Shown here: one piece after another, positions 45,130 through 53,176 of the stretch
Layout: each line of letters starts with the position of its first letter
Position numbering within the stretch: position 1 is the first letter of the stretch
From: JAKAWQ01 sp035509315
GTDB lineage: Bacteria; Pseudomonadota; Alphaproteobacteria; Acetobacterales; Acetobacteraceae
DNA length: 64,000 nucleotides
Assembly: GCA_035509315.1 (NCBI GenBank)
Contig: DATJLS010000044.1
Span: forward strand, 35,143-99,142
Direction: 5' to 3'
Translations under genes and position numbers: made by a program
Notes under the pieces: model-generated
Told to the model about the DNA's origin: nothing
What the model saw: the letters and a program-made list of their open reading frames with translations, nothing else
Databases searched by the model: none

Positions 45130-46239
45130 ATGTCCGATCCTGCCCGCCAGATCGTCTCTCTCCTCTCGGATCTGGTGGCGATCGACAGCCGGAGCTTCGT
45201 CTCCAACCTCCCCGTCGCCGAGCGTGTCGAGCAGGCGCTTGCGGGCTTCACGCTCGAACGGCTTGATTACGAGGACGCGCAGGGTGTGGCGAAGCGTTCG
45301 CTCGTCGCCCATCGAGGACCTTTGGGTGGTGTCGCGCTCTCGGCGCATATGGATACCGTCCCCGACACCGGCTGGCAGGACGATCCCTTCTCCGCCCGGC
45401 TCGATGAGGGCATGCTTCATGGCCTCGGCGCCACCGACCTCAAAGGCGCGCTCGCGACCATCATCGTCGCCGCGAAATCGCTCCCGCTCTCCGTGCCTGT
45501 GAGCCTTCTCATCAGCGCGGACGAAGAGACCACGAAGGAAGGCGCGCGGGTGATCGCCGCACGCTCGGCGCTGGTGCGCGAAATCGAGCCCACGGCCATT
45601 GTCGTTGCCGAGCCGACGCAGCTTAAGCCCGTGCGCGGGCATCGCAGTCATATCGAGTTCACCGCGGTCGCGACCGGCGAGGCCGCGCATTCCAGCACCG
45701 GGCGCGGCCGCAACGCCAACTGGCTTCTCTTGCCTTTTCTCAACCGGATGCAGGAGATTTTCGAAAGGCTCCGGCACGATCCGGCCTGGCATGACCGCGC
45801 CTATGAGCCGCCCTTCAGCGATTTCAACCTGATCCTCGACAATCACGGCACGGCGATCAATGTCACCGTGCCCAAGGCGACCGCGCGGATCAAATACCGC
45901 TACAGCGCCGGCATCGATCCCGCGCCGCTGGTCGCCGAGGTCACCGAGGCCGCCGAGCGCGCCGGCCTTGCGCTCACCATCACGCGCGAGGGCGACCCGC
46001 CCGAGCTCGCGCCCGACCATCCGCTCATCCGCCTCGCCACCGAGATCACCGGCGAAGCGCCCGCCACCGCGCCCTACGGCACCGATGCCTCGGAACTGCA
46101 AGGCATCGCGCCCTGCGTCATCCTCGGACCGGGCGACATCGCCGTCGCGCACCGCCCGGGCGAGGCGGTGCGCATCGCCGATCTCGAAGCCGCGCTCCCC
46201 ATCTTCATGCGGCTCGCGGAGCGTCTCGCCCCCGCATGA
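45130..46239 (+). CDS. M20-family metallopeptidase (ArgE/DapE type)
   Basis: A 369-aa zinc-dependent amidohydrolase. The metal and catalytic motifs are ALSAHMDTVPDTGW, GLGATDLKGALA, and ISADEETTKEGA with the Glu pair. The family includes acetylornithine deacetylase and succinyl-diaminopimelate desuccinylase. ATG 45130 gives MSDPARQIVSLLSDLVAIDS, the family start; the much longer in-frame extension is antisense to two genes. It is divergent from the threonine-synthase-like gene across only 75 bp. The 3' end overlaps the convergent FUSC gene by 35 bp. Confidence 0.9.
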   Translation: MSDPARQIVSLLSDLVAIDSRSFVSNLPVAERVEQALAGFTLERLDYEDAQGVAKRSLVAHRGPLGGVALSAHMDTVPDTGWQDDPFSARLDEGMLHGLGATDLKGALATIIVAAKSLPLSVPVSLLISADEETTKEGARVIAARSALVREIEPTAIVVAEPTQLKPVRGHRSHIEFTAVATGEAAHSSTGRGRNANWLLLPFLNRMQEIFERLRHDPAWHDRAYEPPFSDFNLILDNHGTAINVTVPKATARIKYRYSAGIDPAPLVAEVTEAAERAGLALTITREGDPPELAPDHPLIRLATEITGEAPATAPYGTDASELQGIAPCVILGPGDIAVAHRPGEAVRIADLEAALPIFMRLAERLAPA

Positions 46240-47206
46240 CGCCCCCCGGCGAGAGAGCGAGGATCACGGCGAGCGCCAGCACCACGCCGATCGCGATATT
46301 CTCGATCCGCGCGAGCCCCGCTGCCGCGCCATCACCGTAAAGCTCCGTTGCCGCGAGGATCGCGAGCGCGCTGCGGAACGAGACGGCGAGCACGTACGTC
46401 TCGGGCGCGACCATCAGCACCGTCAGCACCGCGGTGACCGCGCCGAGCAGCCATGGCAGCCCGTGCAGGACCAGCAGCGCCGCATAGCCGGCCGTGCAGC
46501 CGAGAATGCCGCCGGCAATGCGCCGGCCGGACTTCACGAGCGATTCCTGCACGCCGCTCTGCACGACCGTGATCGCGGACCAGATCGCCCAGTTCACGTG
46601 CGTGCTCCCCAGCAGGAAGGCAACCGACGCGGCCGATCCGGCCGCGAGCACGGCGCAGAGGACATGGCGGGGGACACTCATCGCCACCCCGGACGGTTTC
46701 GCGGCTTGCGTCCGTGAGACTCCACGGCCGGGCCAGAGCACGAAGCAGACCAGGATCATCCAGCCGGCGGCGGGAAAGACGAGCAGGGACGGCACGAGCG
46801 TTGCGTCGATGCCATGAGGGCTCAGCTCGCTCGCCTCGTAGAGAAGAAAGATCGTGAGCCAGTTGACGAGCGTGCCCGGTATTTTCGTGCGGCGGCGGAG
46901 CGTCACGAAGACGACCATCGCCGCCATTACCGAAGGCACGCAGGCGAGCGGGCGCGCTTCGAGCCAGGTTGTCCCCGGCAGCAACACGGCCGCGAGCAGC
47001 GCCATCGCGGCGATATGGCGCGGCCGCGCCTTCGCATCCCCATAGGGAACCGAAAGGCAGAGCGCGGCAAAGGCGAACGAGATTCCGTGCACATCGCCCT
47101 TTGCTGCCCACCAGCTCAGCCCGGGCGCGACGGCCAGACCCGTACGGATCGCCTTTTGCAGCCAGGGCGGCTGCCGCAGCCGTGCGAGAAGGCCCCTTGT
47201 CACCAC
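46205..47206 (-). CDS. FUSC-family inner-membrane protein
   Basis: A 333-aa polytopic protein with two blocks of hydrophobic helices separated by a short charged loop (LWPGRGVSRTQAAKP). The second block contains HVNWAIWSAITVVQSGVQES and GRRIAGGILGCTAGYAALLV, typical of fusaric-acid-resistance (FUSC/YccS) proteins. The start is GTG 47206 with GGCGGAGC in the complement. No large cytoplasmic domain or partner membrane-fusion gene is adjacent. The substrate is unknown. Confidence 0.8.
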   Translation of the reverse strand: MVTRGLLARLRQPPWLQKAIRTGLAVAPGLSWWAAKGDVHGISFAFAALCLSVPYGDAKARPRHIAAMALLAAVLLPGTTWLEARPLACVPSVMAAMVVFVTLRRRTKIPGTLVNWLTIFLLYEASELSPHGIDATLVPSLLVFPAAGWMILVCFVLWPGRGVSRTQAAKPSGVAMSVPRHVLCAVLAAGSAASVAFLLGSTHVNWAIWSAITVVQSGVQESLVKSGRRIAGGILGCTAGYAALLVLHGLPWLLGAVTAVLTVLMVAPETYVLAVSFRSALAILAATELYGDGAAAGLARIENIAIGVVLALAVILALSPGGVMRGRDAPRAA

Positions 47207-47261
47207 GCTCCGCCCCGACCGATCTCCCCCGAAAGTTTAGACCGGGTTTGCCGGAACCGTG

Positions 47262-47768
47262 TCAGCCGTCCGCGCGATCGACCCAGGGGATGCGGGCGAC
47301 CGGGATCCCTTCATCCGAGAGCGATTCGGCCTGCTCCGGTGTCGCCTCGCCATAGATGCCGCGGCGGTCGCTCTCCCCGCGATGGATGCGCCTTGCCTCT
47401 TCCGCGAAGCCGGGGCCGACATATTCGCAGTTCTTCTCGACCTCGGCGCGCATCCTCTGCAGCAGCGCGCGCATCTGGTCCGGCATGCCCTTGCCCGAAA
47501 CCGCCATCGGCGGGCCGCCCGCCGACGGGCCGGGCACCTGGCTTGGTGGCGCCTGGCTTGGTGCCTGGGCAGGGGCTGGCGGCGCCTCCCTCCCGGCCAG
47601 CCGCCCACGGGGCAGGGCCGGCGCCATCAGCGCCCGCGTGACCTCGACGCCGCCGCAGACCGGGCACTCGATCAGGCCGCGCTTCGCCTGCCGATCAAAG
47701 GCCTGGCTATCCTTGAACCAGCCTTCGAACTCATGGCCTTGGCTGCAGCGGACCCGGTAATGAATCAT
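47262..47768 (-). CDS. DUF1178 family protein
   Basis: A 168-aa protein that begins MIHYRVRCSQGHEFEGWF and contains LIECPVCGGVEVTRALMAP. The cysteines could form a zinc-ribbon-like site. The C-terminal YVGPGFAEEARRIHRGESDR and RGIYGEATPEQAESLSDEG are the conserved DUF1178 end. The middle is Pro/Ala-rich. It lies next to glutaredoxin, a frequent alphaproteobacterial pairing. The function is unknown. Confidence 0.9.
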   Translation of the reverse strand: MIHYRVRCSQGHEFEGWFKDSQAFDRQAKRGLIECPVCGGVEVTRALMAPALPRGRLAGREAPPAPAQAPSQAPPSQVPGPSAGGPPMAVSGKGMPDQMRALLQRMRAEVEKNCEYVGPGFAEEARRIHRGESDRRGIYGEATPEQAESLSDEGIPVARIPWVDRADG

Positions 47769-47841
47769 TACGTTATCTCACTCTCCGTACGGAGGATCGC
47801 AAGTTTGGCGGCCCAAGTCCAGCAGCCAACACGCTTGAGTG

Positions 47842-48123
47842 CTAATCGCCGGACGTCACCGCGGTTCCGAGCAGACGATCGAGCGCACCCGTTCGGTCCA
47901 GCCGCACCAGATCATCGCACCCGCCGATCGGCTCGCCGCCGATGAAGATCTGCGGCACCGTCGTCCCCCCACCCGAGCGCCGGATGGCCTCCTCGCGCTC
48001 CTTGGTCCCGTGCGGGGCATCGATCTCGCGGAACGCCGCGCCCTTCGCCTTGAGGATTCGCAGCGCCCGTGCGCAATAGGGGCACCAAGGCTGGGTGTAG
48101 ATTTCGACCTCGGGCATCGGCAT
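47842..48123 (-). CDS. grxC: glutaredoxin 3
   Basis: A 93-aa dithiol glutaredoxin with the active-site motif CPYC in YTQPWCPYCARALRILKAKG. The cis-Pro block is TTVPQIFIGGEPIGGCDDL. It transfers electrons from glutathione to protein disulfides in the cytoplasm. The length and N-terminal MPMPEVEIYTQPWC match GrxC. It is likely in one transcript with the ComF and DUF1178 genes on this strand. Confidence 0.93.
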   Translation of the reverse strand: MPMPEVEIYTQPWCPYCARALRILKAKGAAFREIDAPHGTKEREEAIRRSGGGTTVPQIFIGGEPIGGCDDLVRLDRTGALDRLLGTAVTSGD

Positions 48124-48234
48124 GTCCTTCGCTGCGGCTCGTTCATGTGGGGAGCCAGGCGTGGTCTTCGAGTGAGCCGCGCGAAGACCTGCCGCGCCGG
48201 ATTTGCAAGAATCGTGCCTTTCATCGCGATCGGG

Positions 48235-49026
48235 TCATTGCAATCGGGGGTCCGGCACCCGTGCGGCGGCAAGCACATCGACCGAAGCCGCGCCGCCCGC
48301 GAGCAGCGTGCGTGCGCATTCATTGGCGGTGGCGCCGGAGGTGAGCACGTCGTCGATCAGCAGCACGCGCCGGCCGCGGACCGCATCCGCGCGCGAGGGC
48401 CGCAGGGTGAAGGCCTCCGCCACCTCGGCCGCGCGCTGCGTGGCAGACATCTCGCCCAGGGGAGCGGTGGGGCGTCGGCGAACCAGCGCATCGGGCAGCA
48501 TCGGCACATGCGCCCGGCGGGAGAGCGCGCGGGCGAGCAGCGCCGCCTGGTTGTAGCGCCGGCTGAGAAGGCGCCGCCTGTGCAGCGGCACCGGGACCAG
48601 CAGCTCCGCCGCGAGCAGAAATGCCGCGCCTGCGCGCGCCATGTGCAGTGCGAGCACGAAGGCGAGCTCGGTGCGGTCGGCATGCTTGAGCGGGAGGATC
48701 AAACGCCGGGCCCCGGCATCATAGAGGAGCGCGGCGCGGGCACGCCCGAAGGACGGGGGCGACTTGGCGCAGGCAGGACAGAGCAGCATCCTCCCGCCAT
48801 CCTTGATGACCCCGGCGCCCCGATAGGGAAACGGGCTGCCGCAATGACGGCAGAGCGGCTCGGCGAGCAGGGTCACATCCCGAAAGCAGGCGGCGCACAT
48901 CAGCCCCGGCGCATCCACGGGCGCATCGCAGGTCGGGCAGGAGGGTGGCAGCAGCAGATCGAAAACGGCACGGCCGGCCTGCCAGGCATGCCGGGCGAGC
49001 CGCCCGGCCGGCTCAGAGACGAGCAT
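48235..49026 (-). CDS. ComF family phosphoribosyltransferase-like protein
   Basis: A 263-aa ComF-type protein. The N-terminus carries two zinc-binding Cys pairs (CPTCDAPVDAPGLMCAACF, then CRHCG and later CPAC). The C-terminus has the PRPP loop RVLLIDDVLTSGATANE and PLHRRRLLSRRYNQAALLAR. ComF takes part in DNA uptake and processing in competent bacteria, interacting with helicase and PriA-type proteins. The start at 49026 overlaps the end of the rhodanese gene by 14 bp. ComEC is encoded at 53177. Confidence 0.9.
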   Translation of the reverse strand: MLVSEPAGRLARHAWQAGRAVFDLLLPPSCPTCDAPVDAPGLMCAACFRDVTLLAEPLCRHCGSPFPYRGAGVIKDGGRMLLCPACAKSPPSFGRARAALLYDAGARRLILPLKHADRTELAFVLALHMARAGAAFLLAAELLVPVPLHRRRLLSRRYNQAALLARALSRRAHVPMLPDALVRRRPTAPLGEMSATQRAAEVAEAFTLRPSRADAVRGRRVLLIDDVLTSGATANECARTLLAGGAASVDVLAAARVPDPRLQ

Positions 49027-50629
49027 CTCCGCGTACCCCGAAAGCAACGGAGCTTTCGCGTCCGATCTGCTCGGCAAGCCCGATCTCCCAGGAAAGATAG
49101 GCGCGCATCGCTTCCTCCGCGCCCGAGGCGCGGTCATAGGGACGGAGATTGACATCGATGCAGGCTTCGTCCGGCGGATCGGCCGGCGTTGCCGCGAGGG
49201 ATTCTCCCGCTTGCCGCCAGGATTCGGTGCCGCCTGCGAGCACATGCACGGGCGCTTGCGTGAGCGCAGCCGCCTCGGCCGTCGCATGCGCGGCGAGCCA
49301 CCCATCCGGCGAGGTGAGAACAACCCGTTCCGCCGAAGCGAGCGTGGGCGCGAGGGCTCCGAGCCGTCCGCGCAGGCCCCAGAGCGCGCCCGGGATATGC
49401 CCAGCCCGATAATCGAGGCTCTTCGCGCAATCGATGATCACTGTGTCGGGCATCGTTCCGGGCAGGTCGCGCCAGCTTACCAAATCGGAGACGTTCACGA
49501 GCGAAACGGGCGGGGCAGCGGGGCGCGGCTCCGGGCCCGTCTCGAGCGGCCCCGCAAGACCGTCCCCGGGCCCGTCCTCCAGCACGAGCACCTCCCAGGG
49601 CGCCATCCGGGCGAGCCAGCCGCCCGCCATGCGGGCCCGCACGCCTGTATCGTCGATCAGCACAAGGCGCGCGCCACGCACCGCGACCCAGCCATCGGTC
49701 GCCTGGACGAGCTGCCCGCCCGGTGCCGAGCGGCTGGAAGGAAGATGCCCGGCGCGATATTCCGCCGGGCTTCGCACATCGAGCCGATAGAGGCTGCGCG
49801 CGGGATCGGCGGAAAGCGCCGCGAGCTCCGCGTGGTCGATCGTTCGCACTCCGGCTTCCTCGGCAAAGCGTGTGGCGCGCGCACGGGCGATTGCTGTGGA
49901 AGCCGGCGTGCCCGCCGGATAGCCCCCGGTCGCGCCGCGCGCGCAGGTGAGGCCGGCCAGCTCCCAGCCCATGGTGCCGTTGCGCAGCGCCAGCACCTTG
50001 TTCGGAATGCGGGCCTGCCGGAGGCTCTCGGCCCCGAGGATGCTCCGCGTTCGCCCGGCGCAATTGACGACGACGAGCGTTTCCGGATCCGGCGCGAGAT
50101 CACCGATGCGATAGACGAGCTCACCGCCGGGTACGCTGATCCCGCCCGGGATGCTCATCCGTTGGAACTCCTCGAAGGTGCGGGCATCGAGCACCACCAT
50201 CCCCGCCCCTTCCTCGCGCTTTCTCTGAAGCTCCGCGGCGTCGATGCTCTGCGTGCCGTAATGGTGCTCCACCCATTCGCCGAAAGCCTTGGAGGGAACA
50301 TTGACGCCGCTGAAGAGCTCTCCGCCCGCCGCCTTCCAGGCCGCGATGCCGCCGGCGAGCACGGAAACATCCGTGCAGCCGAGGCCGGCGAGGAGGCGGG
50401 CGAGCCGTTCGGCCTCGCCGCCGCCGCCATCAATCGTGACGATGCGCACGCCGCGTCGAGGCAGCAGCGAAGGGGCGCGGAGATCGGCCACCGAAAGGGG
50501 GCAGGGCACCGCCCAGAAGAGATGCGCGCGGGCGAATTCCCCCTCCTCCCGCGCATCGAGGATGGCAAGCTCGCTCCCGTCAACGAGGGCGGCACGAAGA
50601 TCGGCGGCGGAAAGGGCGCGAATGTTCAC
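49013..50629 (-). CDS. four-domain rhodanese-like protein
   Basis: A 538-aa cytoplasmic protein made of four consecutive rhodanese domains (about 1-105, 120-230, 260-370 and 380-495). Each is introduced by a DAREEGEFARAHL- or LDVRSPAEYRAGHL-type motif. Only domain 2 keeps the catalytic loop with cysteine (NCAGRTRS). The equivalent positions in domains 1, 3 and 4 are GGGGEAER, DDTGVRAR and SPDGWLAA, so those are probably structural or regulatory. The role is sulfane-sulfur transfer by family inference. It overlaps the ComF gene. Confidence 0.9.
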   Translation of the reverse strand: MNIRALSAADLRAALVDGSELAILDAREEGEFARAHLFWAVPCPLSVADLRAPSLLPRRGVRIVTIDGGGGEAERLARLLAGLGCTDVSVLAGGIAAWKAAGGELFSGVNVPSKAFGEWVEHHYGTQSIDAAELQRKREEGAGMVVLDARTFEEFQRMSIPGGISVPGGELVYRIGDLAPDPETLVVVNCAGRTRSILGAESLRQARIPNKVLALRNGTMGWELAGLTCARGATGGYPAGTPASTAIARARATRFAEEAGVRTIDHAELAALSADPARSLYRLDVRSPAEYRAGHLPSSRSAPGGQLVQATDGWVAVRGARLVLIDDTGVRARMAGGWLARMAPWEVLVLEDGPGDGLAGPLETGPEPRPAAPPVSLVNVSDLVSWRDLPGTMPDTVIIDCAKSLDYRAGHIPGALWGLRGRLGALAPTLASAERVVLTSPDGWLAAHATAEAAALTQAPVHVLAGGTESWRQAGESLAATPADPPDEACIDVNLRPYDRASGAEEAMRAYLSWEIGLAEQIGRESSVAFGVRGDARL

Positions 50630-50699
50630 ATGCGAAGGCTAGGCGGCGAATATAAACGGGTCCAGGCGGGGCCAGAGCCTTTGGAGGCTGGGGGAGACG

Positions 50700-51278
50700 A
50701 TGGGAAAGGAGCGGCTGCTGGCCTTCACCGACGGCGTGATCGCGATCATCATCACGATCATGGTGCTCGACCTGAACATTCCCCATGAACCCAGCCTTCA
50801 CGCGCTGGCGGCGGTGACGCCGGTTTTGCTGAATTACGTGCTCAGCTTCCTCTATGTCGCGATCTACTGGAACAACCACCACCATTTCTTCCATCTTGTT
50901 CATAACGTAGATGGATCGATTCTCTGGGCCAACCTGCATCTGCTCTTCTGGCTCTCGCTGATCCCCTTTGCCACCGCCTGGATGGGCGAGAATCATTTTT
51001 CCGAGATTCCGACTGCCGTTTACGGGTTGGCGCTGCTGATGCCCGCACTTGCCTGGTTCGTGATGGAGCGTGTCATCCTGCGGAAGGAGGGATCGGATTC
51101 ACCCATGGCGCGGGCGATCGGCCGCGATTTCAAGGGCAAGATCTCGCCCGCTCTCTATATCGCGGGGATCGCTGCCGCTTTCCTCGATACGTACCTCGCC
51201 GACGCCATCTATGTCCTGGTGGCCCTGATGTGGCTGATCCCGGACCGGCGAATCGAGAGGGCGATCGGTTCCTTGTGA
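50700..51278 (+). CDS. TMEM175/DUF1211 family membrane protein
   Basis: A 192-aa protein with about six hydrophobic segments. The first carries the family motif RLLAFTDGVIAIIITIMVLD. A further landmark is VAIYWNNHHHFFHLVHNVDG. Bacterial TMEM175 proteins form tetrameric potassium-permeable channels. The start at 50700 has GGGGGAGACG upstream. It stands in the divergent gap opposite the rhodanese gene. Confidence 0.88.
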   Translation: MGKERLLAFTDGVIAIIITIMVLDLNIPHEPSLHALAAVTPVLLNYVLSFLYVAIYWNNHHHFFHLVHNVDGSILWANLHLLFWLSLIPFATAWMGENHFSEIPTAVYGLALLMPALAWFVMERVILRKEGSDSPMARAIGRDFKGKISPALYIAGIAAAFLDTYLADAIYVLVALMWLIPDRRIERAIGSL

Positions 51279-51300
51279 GCCGATCCGGATTGTCGCGCGC

Positions 51301-52089
51301 GTGAACGGGCCGCCGGAAATCTTCGACCGAAGGGCGGTGCGCCAGCATCGCGAGCGCGCGGCCGCCCAGGTGCAGCGCGTGGCGCCCGTGCTCGGCGAGA
51401 TCGCGGAGCGGCTGGTCGAGCGGCTCGACGACACGACGCGGCGCTTCCATCGCGCGCTCGATCTCGGCGGCCGCGGCGCGGTGGCGCCATTGCTCGCCGC
51501 GCGCGGCATGGGGGTGGTTTCGGCCGATCTTTCCCCGCGCATGGCGGCACGGAGCGGCGGACTCGCGCTCGCGGCCGATGAGGAGCATCTTCCCTTCCGC
51601 TCCGGCGCCTTCGACCTCGTGGTTGCGAATCTCTCGCTTCATTGGGCGAACGACCTTCCCGGCGCGCTCATCCAGCTTCGTCGCGCGCTCGCCCCGGAGG
51701 GATTGCTGCTGGCGAGCATCCCGGTGCTCGGCACGCTCGATCCTCTGCGCACCGCGCTTACCGAGGTGGAAGCTGAGATTCGCGGCGGCGCTTCGCCGCG
51801 CATCTCCCCCTTTCCGATGCTCAGGGACTGCGCCGGGCTTCTGCAACGCGCGGGCTTCGTGCTCCCGGTCGTCGATCTCGAGACGATCACACTCGCTTAC
51901 GAGGACGCGCTGTCGCTGCTCCGCGATCTCCGCGCCGCCGGGGAGACCAATGCCGTTGCCGTGCGGGATCGGCGCGTTCCGCCGCGCGCGCTTTTCCCCG
52001 GTGCGCTTGCCGCGCTCCCTCTGCGCGAGGGGCGGATCGGCATCGATCTCTGTCTGGCCATGTTGACCGGCTGGGCGCCGGCCTCCTGA
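51301..52089 (+). CDS. SAM-dependent methyltransferase (BioC/NDUFAF5-like)
   Basis: A 262-aa class I methyltransferase. Motif I is RALDLGGRGAVAPLLAARGM (a divergent form of the usual acidic-GxGxG) and the post-I region is VVSADLSPRMA. FDLVVANLSLHWANDLPGAL is the BioC/NDUFAF5-type motif IV block. The start is GTG 51301 with a weak ribosome-binding site. Alphaproteobacterial members next to comF or grxC genes are commonly annotated NDUFAF5-like. The substrate is unknown. Confidence 0.82.
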   Translation: MNGPPEIFDRRAVRQHRERAAAQVQRVAPVLGEIAERLVERLDDTTRRFHRALDLGGRGAVAPLLAARGMGVVSADLSPRMAARSGGLALAADEEHLPFRSGAFDLVVANLSLHWANDLPGALIQLRRALAPEGLLLASIPVLGTLDPLRTALTEVEAEIRGGASPRISPFPMLRDCAGLLQRAGFVLPVVDLETITLAYEDALSLLRDLRAAGETNAVAVRDRRVPPRALFPGALAALPLREGRIGIDLCLAMLTGWAPAS

Positions 52090-52099
52090 ATTGTCTCGT

Positions 52100-53143
52100 T
52101 CATGGCGCGCGGTTGCGCGCCGAGCGCGCGAGGTCCGCGAGGATCATGCCGGAATCGATCTCCGAGATCTCCGCAAGTACCAGCCGCCAGTCCCAAAGAT
52201 CAGGGACACGGGTCGGGTTCTCGCGCAAAAGCTCGCGCTTGAGGAACGGGCAGCCGCGCAGGAGCAGAAACCGCCAGAGATCGCTCGTCGGGTTGAGCGG
52301 CAGGCGTTCGGCGATCGCGTGACGGATCCGCTGTTCCTGGCGGCGTCTGGCCGCGTGCAGCGGGTCGCCGTTCGTTCCCGCCTCATCCGGCGATGCCGTC
52401 GTGGCGTCATCGACCAGGGACTCGTACGGCCAGACGGCGCGCAGCCGGAAGCCCGCGCGCAGCATGGCTTGCGAGAGCCCGATCTCGAAGCGGCGGATCA
52501 CCCAGCGCTTGCAGGCGAGCGGCCGAAGGCCGCGCCAGAATTTTTTCCAGGCGATGCTTTCGAGCACGCGCGGGCCGGCGGCGAGGAAATAGGATTGCAG
52601 ATGGTAGCGGTGCTGCCAGCTGTCCGTCAGCGCCCAAAGATCCGCCTGCGCGAAATCGATTGCGGCGAGCACCGGCCCGAGCGGGCGGAGCGGGCCATAG
52701 AGGCTGTCATTGGCAAGGATGAGGAGCTTCGTCTCCGGCCGCGGCAGACCATAGGCAAGGAGCGCATCCTTCCAGGCGCCGAAATCGAATCCCCGGTTGC
52801 GGCGCAGGACGACGCCGGCGCAATGGTCCTGCAGGAAGAGCATTTCCTCTGGTGGAAGGCGCGGCGCATTGCTCACGAAGATGATGCCGAGGCCGGAATG
52901 CGCGAGCGCCTTGAGATAGAGGCGGAGATCCGTGCGGATTCGCCCGGCGCGGTCGAAATGGCAGAAGAGAGCGATTTCGCGGCCGAGCCTTTCTTCCCGA
53001 AGGGGAGAGATCGAGCGGATCGTCGGGCGCCGGTCGAGCGAGGCGAGCGCGACGCCCAGGGAGGCGAGCACCGCATCGAGGGAATCGCGAAGCGCGCGGA
53101 GGAAAGGGCGCGCGATCCGCGCCAATCTGCTGGCGAGAGTCAT
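52100..53143 (-). CDS. RgpF-like (rhamnan synthesis protein F) family protein
   Basis: A 347-aa protein. Conserved blocks are REIALFCHFDRAGRIRTDLR, GIIFVSNAPRLPPEEM, VVLRRNRGFDFGAWKDALLA and LILANDSLYGPLRPLG. These are typical of the RgpF family implicated in cell-surface rhamnose-polysaccharide assembly. There is no transmembrane helix or signal peptide. It is a lone gene here, with no other polysaccharide genes, so its pathway cannot be inferred from context. The start ATG 53143 is also the family start. Confidence 0.82.
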   Translation of the reverse strand: MTLASRLARIARPFLRALRDSLDAVLASLGVALASLDRRPTIRSISPLREERLGREIALFCHFDRAGRIRTDLRLYLKALAHSGLGIIFVSNAPRLPPEEMLFLQDHCAGVVLRRNRGFDFGAWKDALLAYGLPRPETKLLILANDSLYGPLRPLGPVLAAIDFAQADLWALTDSWQHRYHLQSYFLAAGPRVLESIAWKKFWRGLRPLACKRWVIRRFEIGLSQAMLRAGFRLRAVWPYESLVDDATTASPDEAGTNGDPLHAARRRQEQRIRHAIAERLPLNPTSDLWRFLLLRGCPFLKRELLRENPTRVPDLWDWRLVLAEISEIDSGMILADLARSARNRAP

Positions 53144-53176
53144 GGGAAGACGGGATCGCGGGTTTCTATCGTGCGC

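Noticed and set aside
49211..50788. 525-codon open frame on the + strand
   Set aside because: It is antisense to the four-domain rhodanese gene and lacks any recognisable motif.
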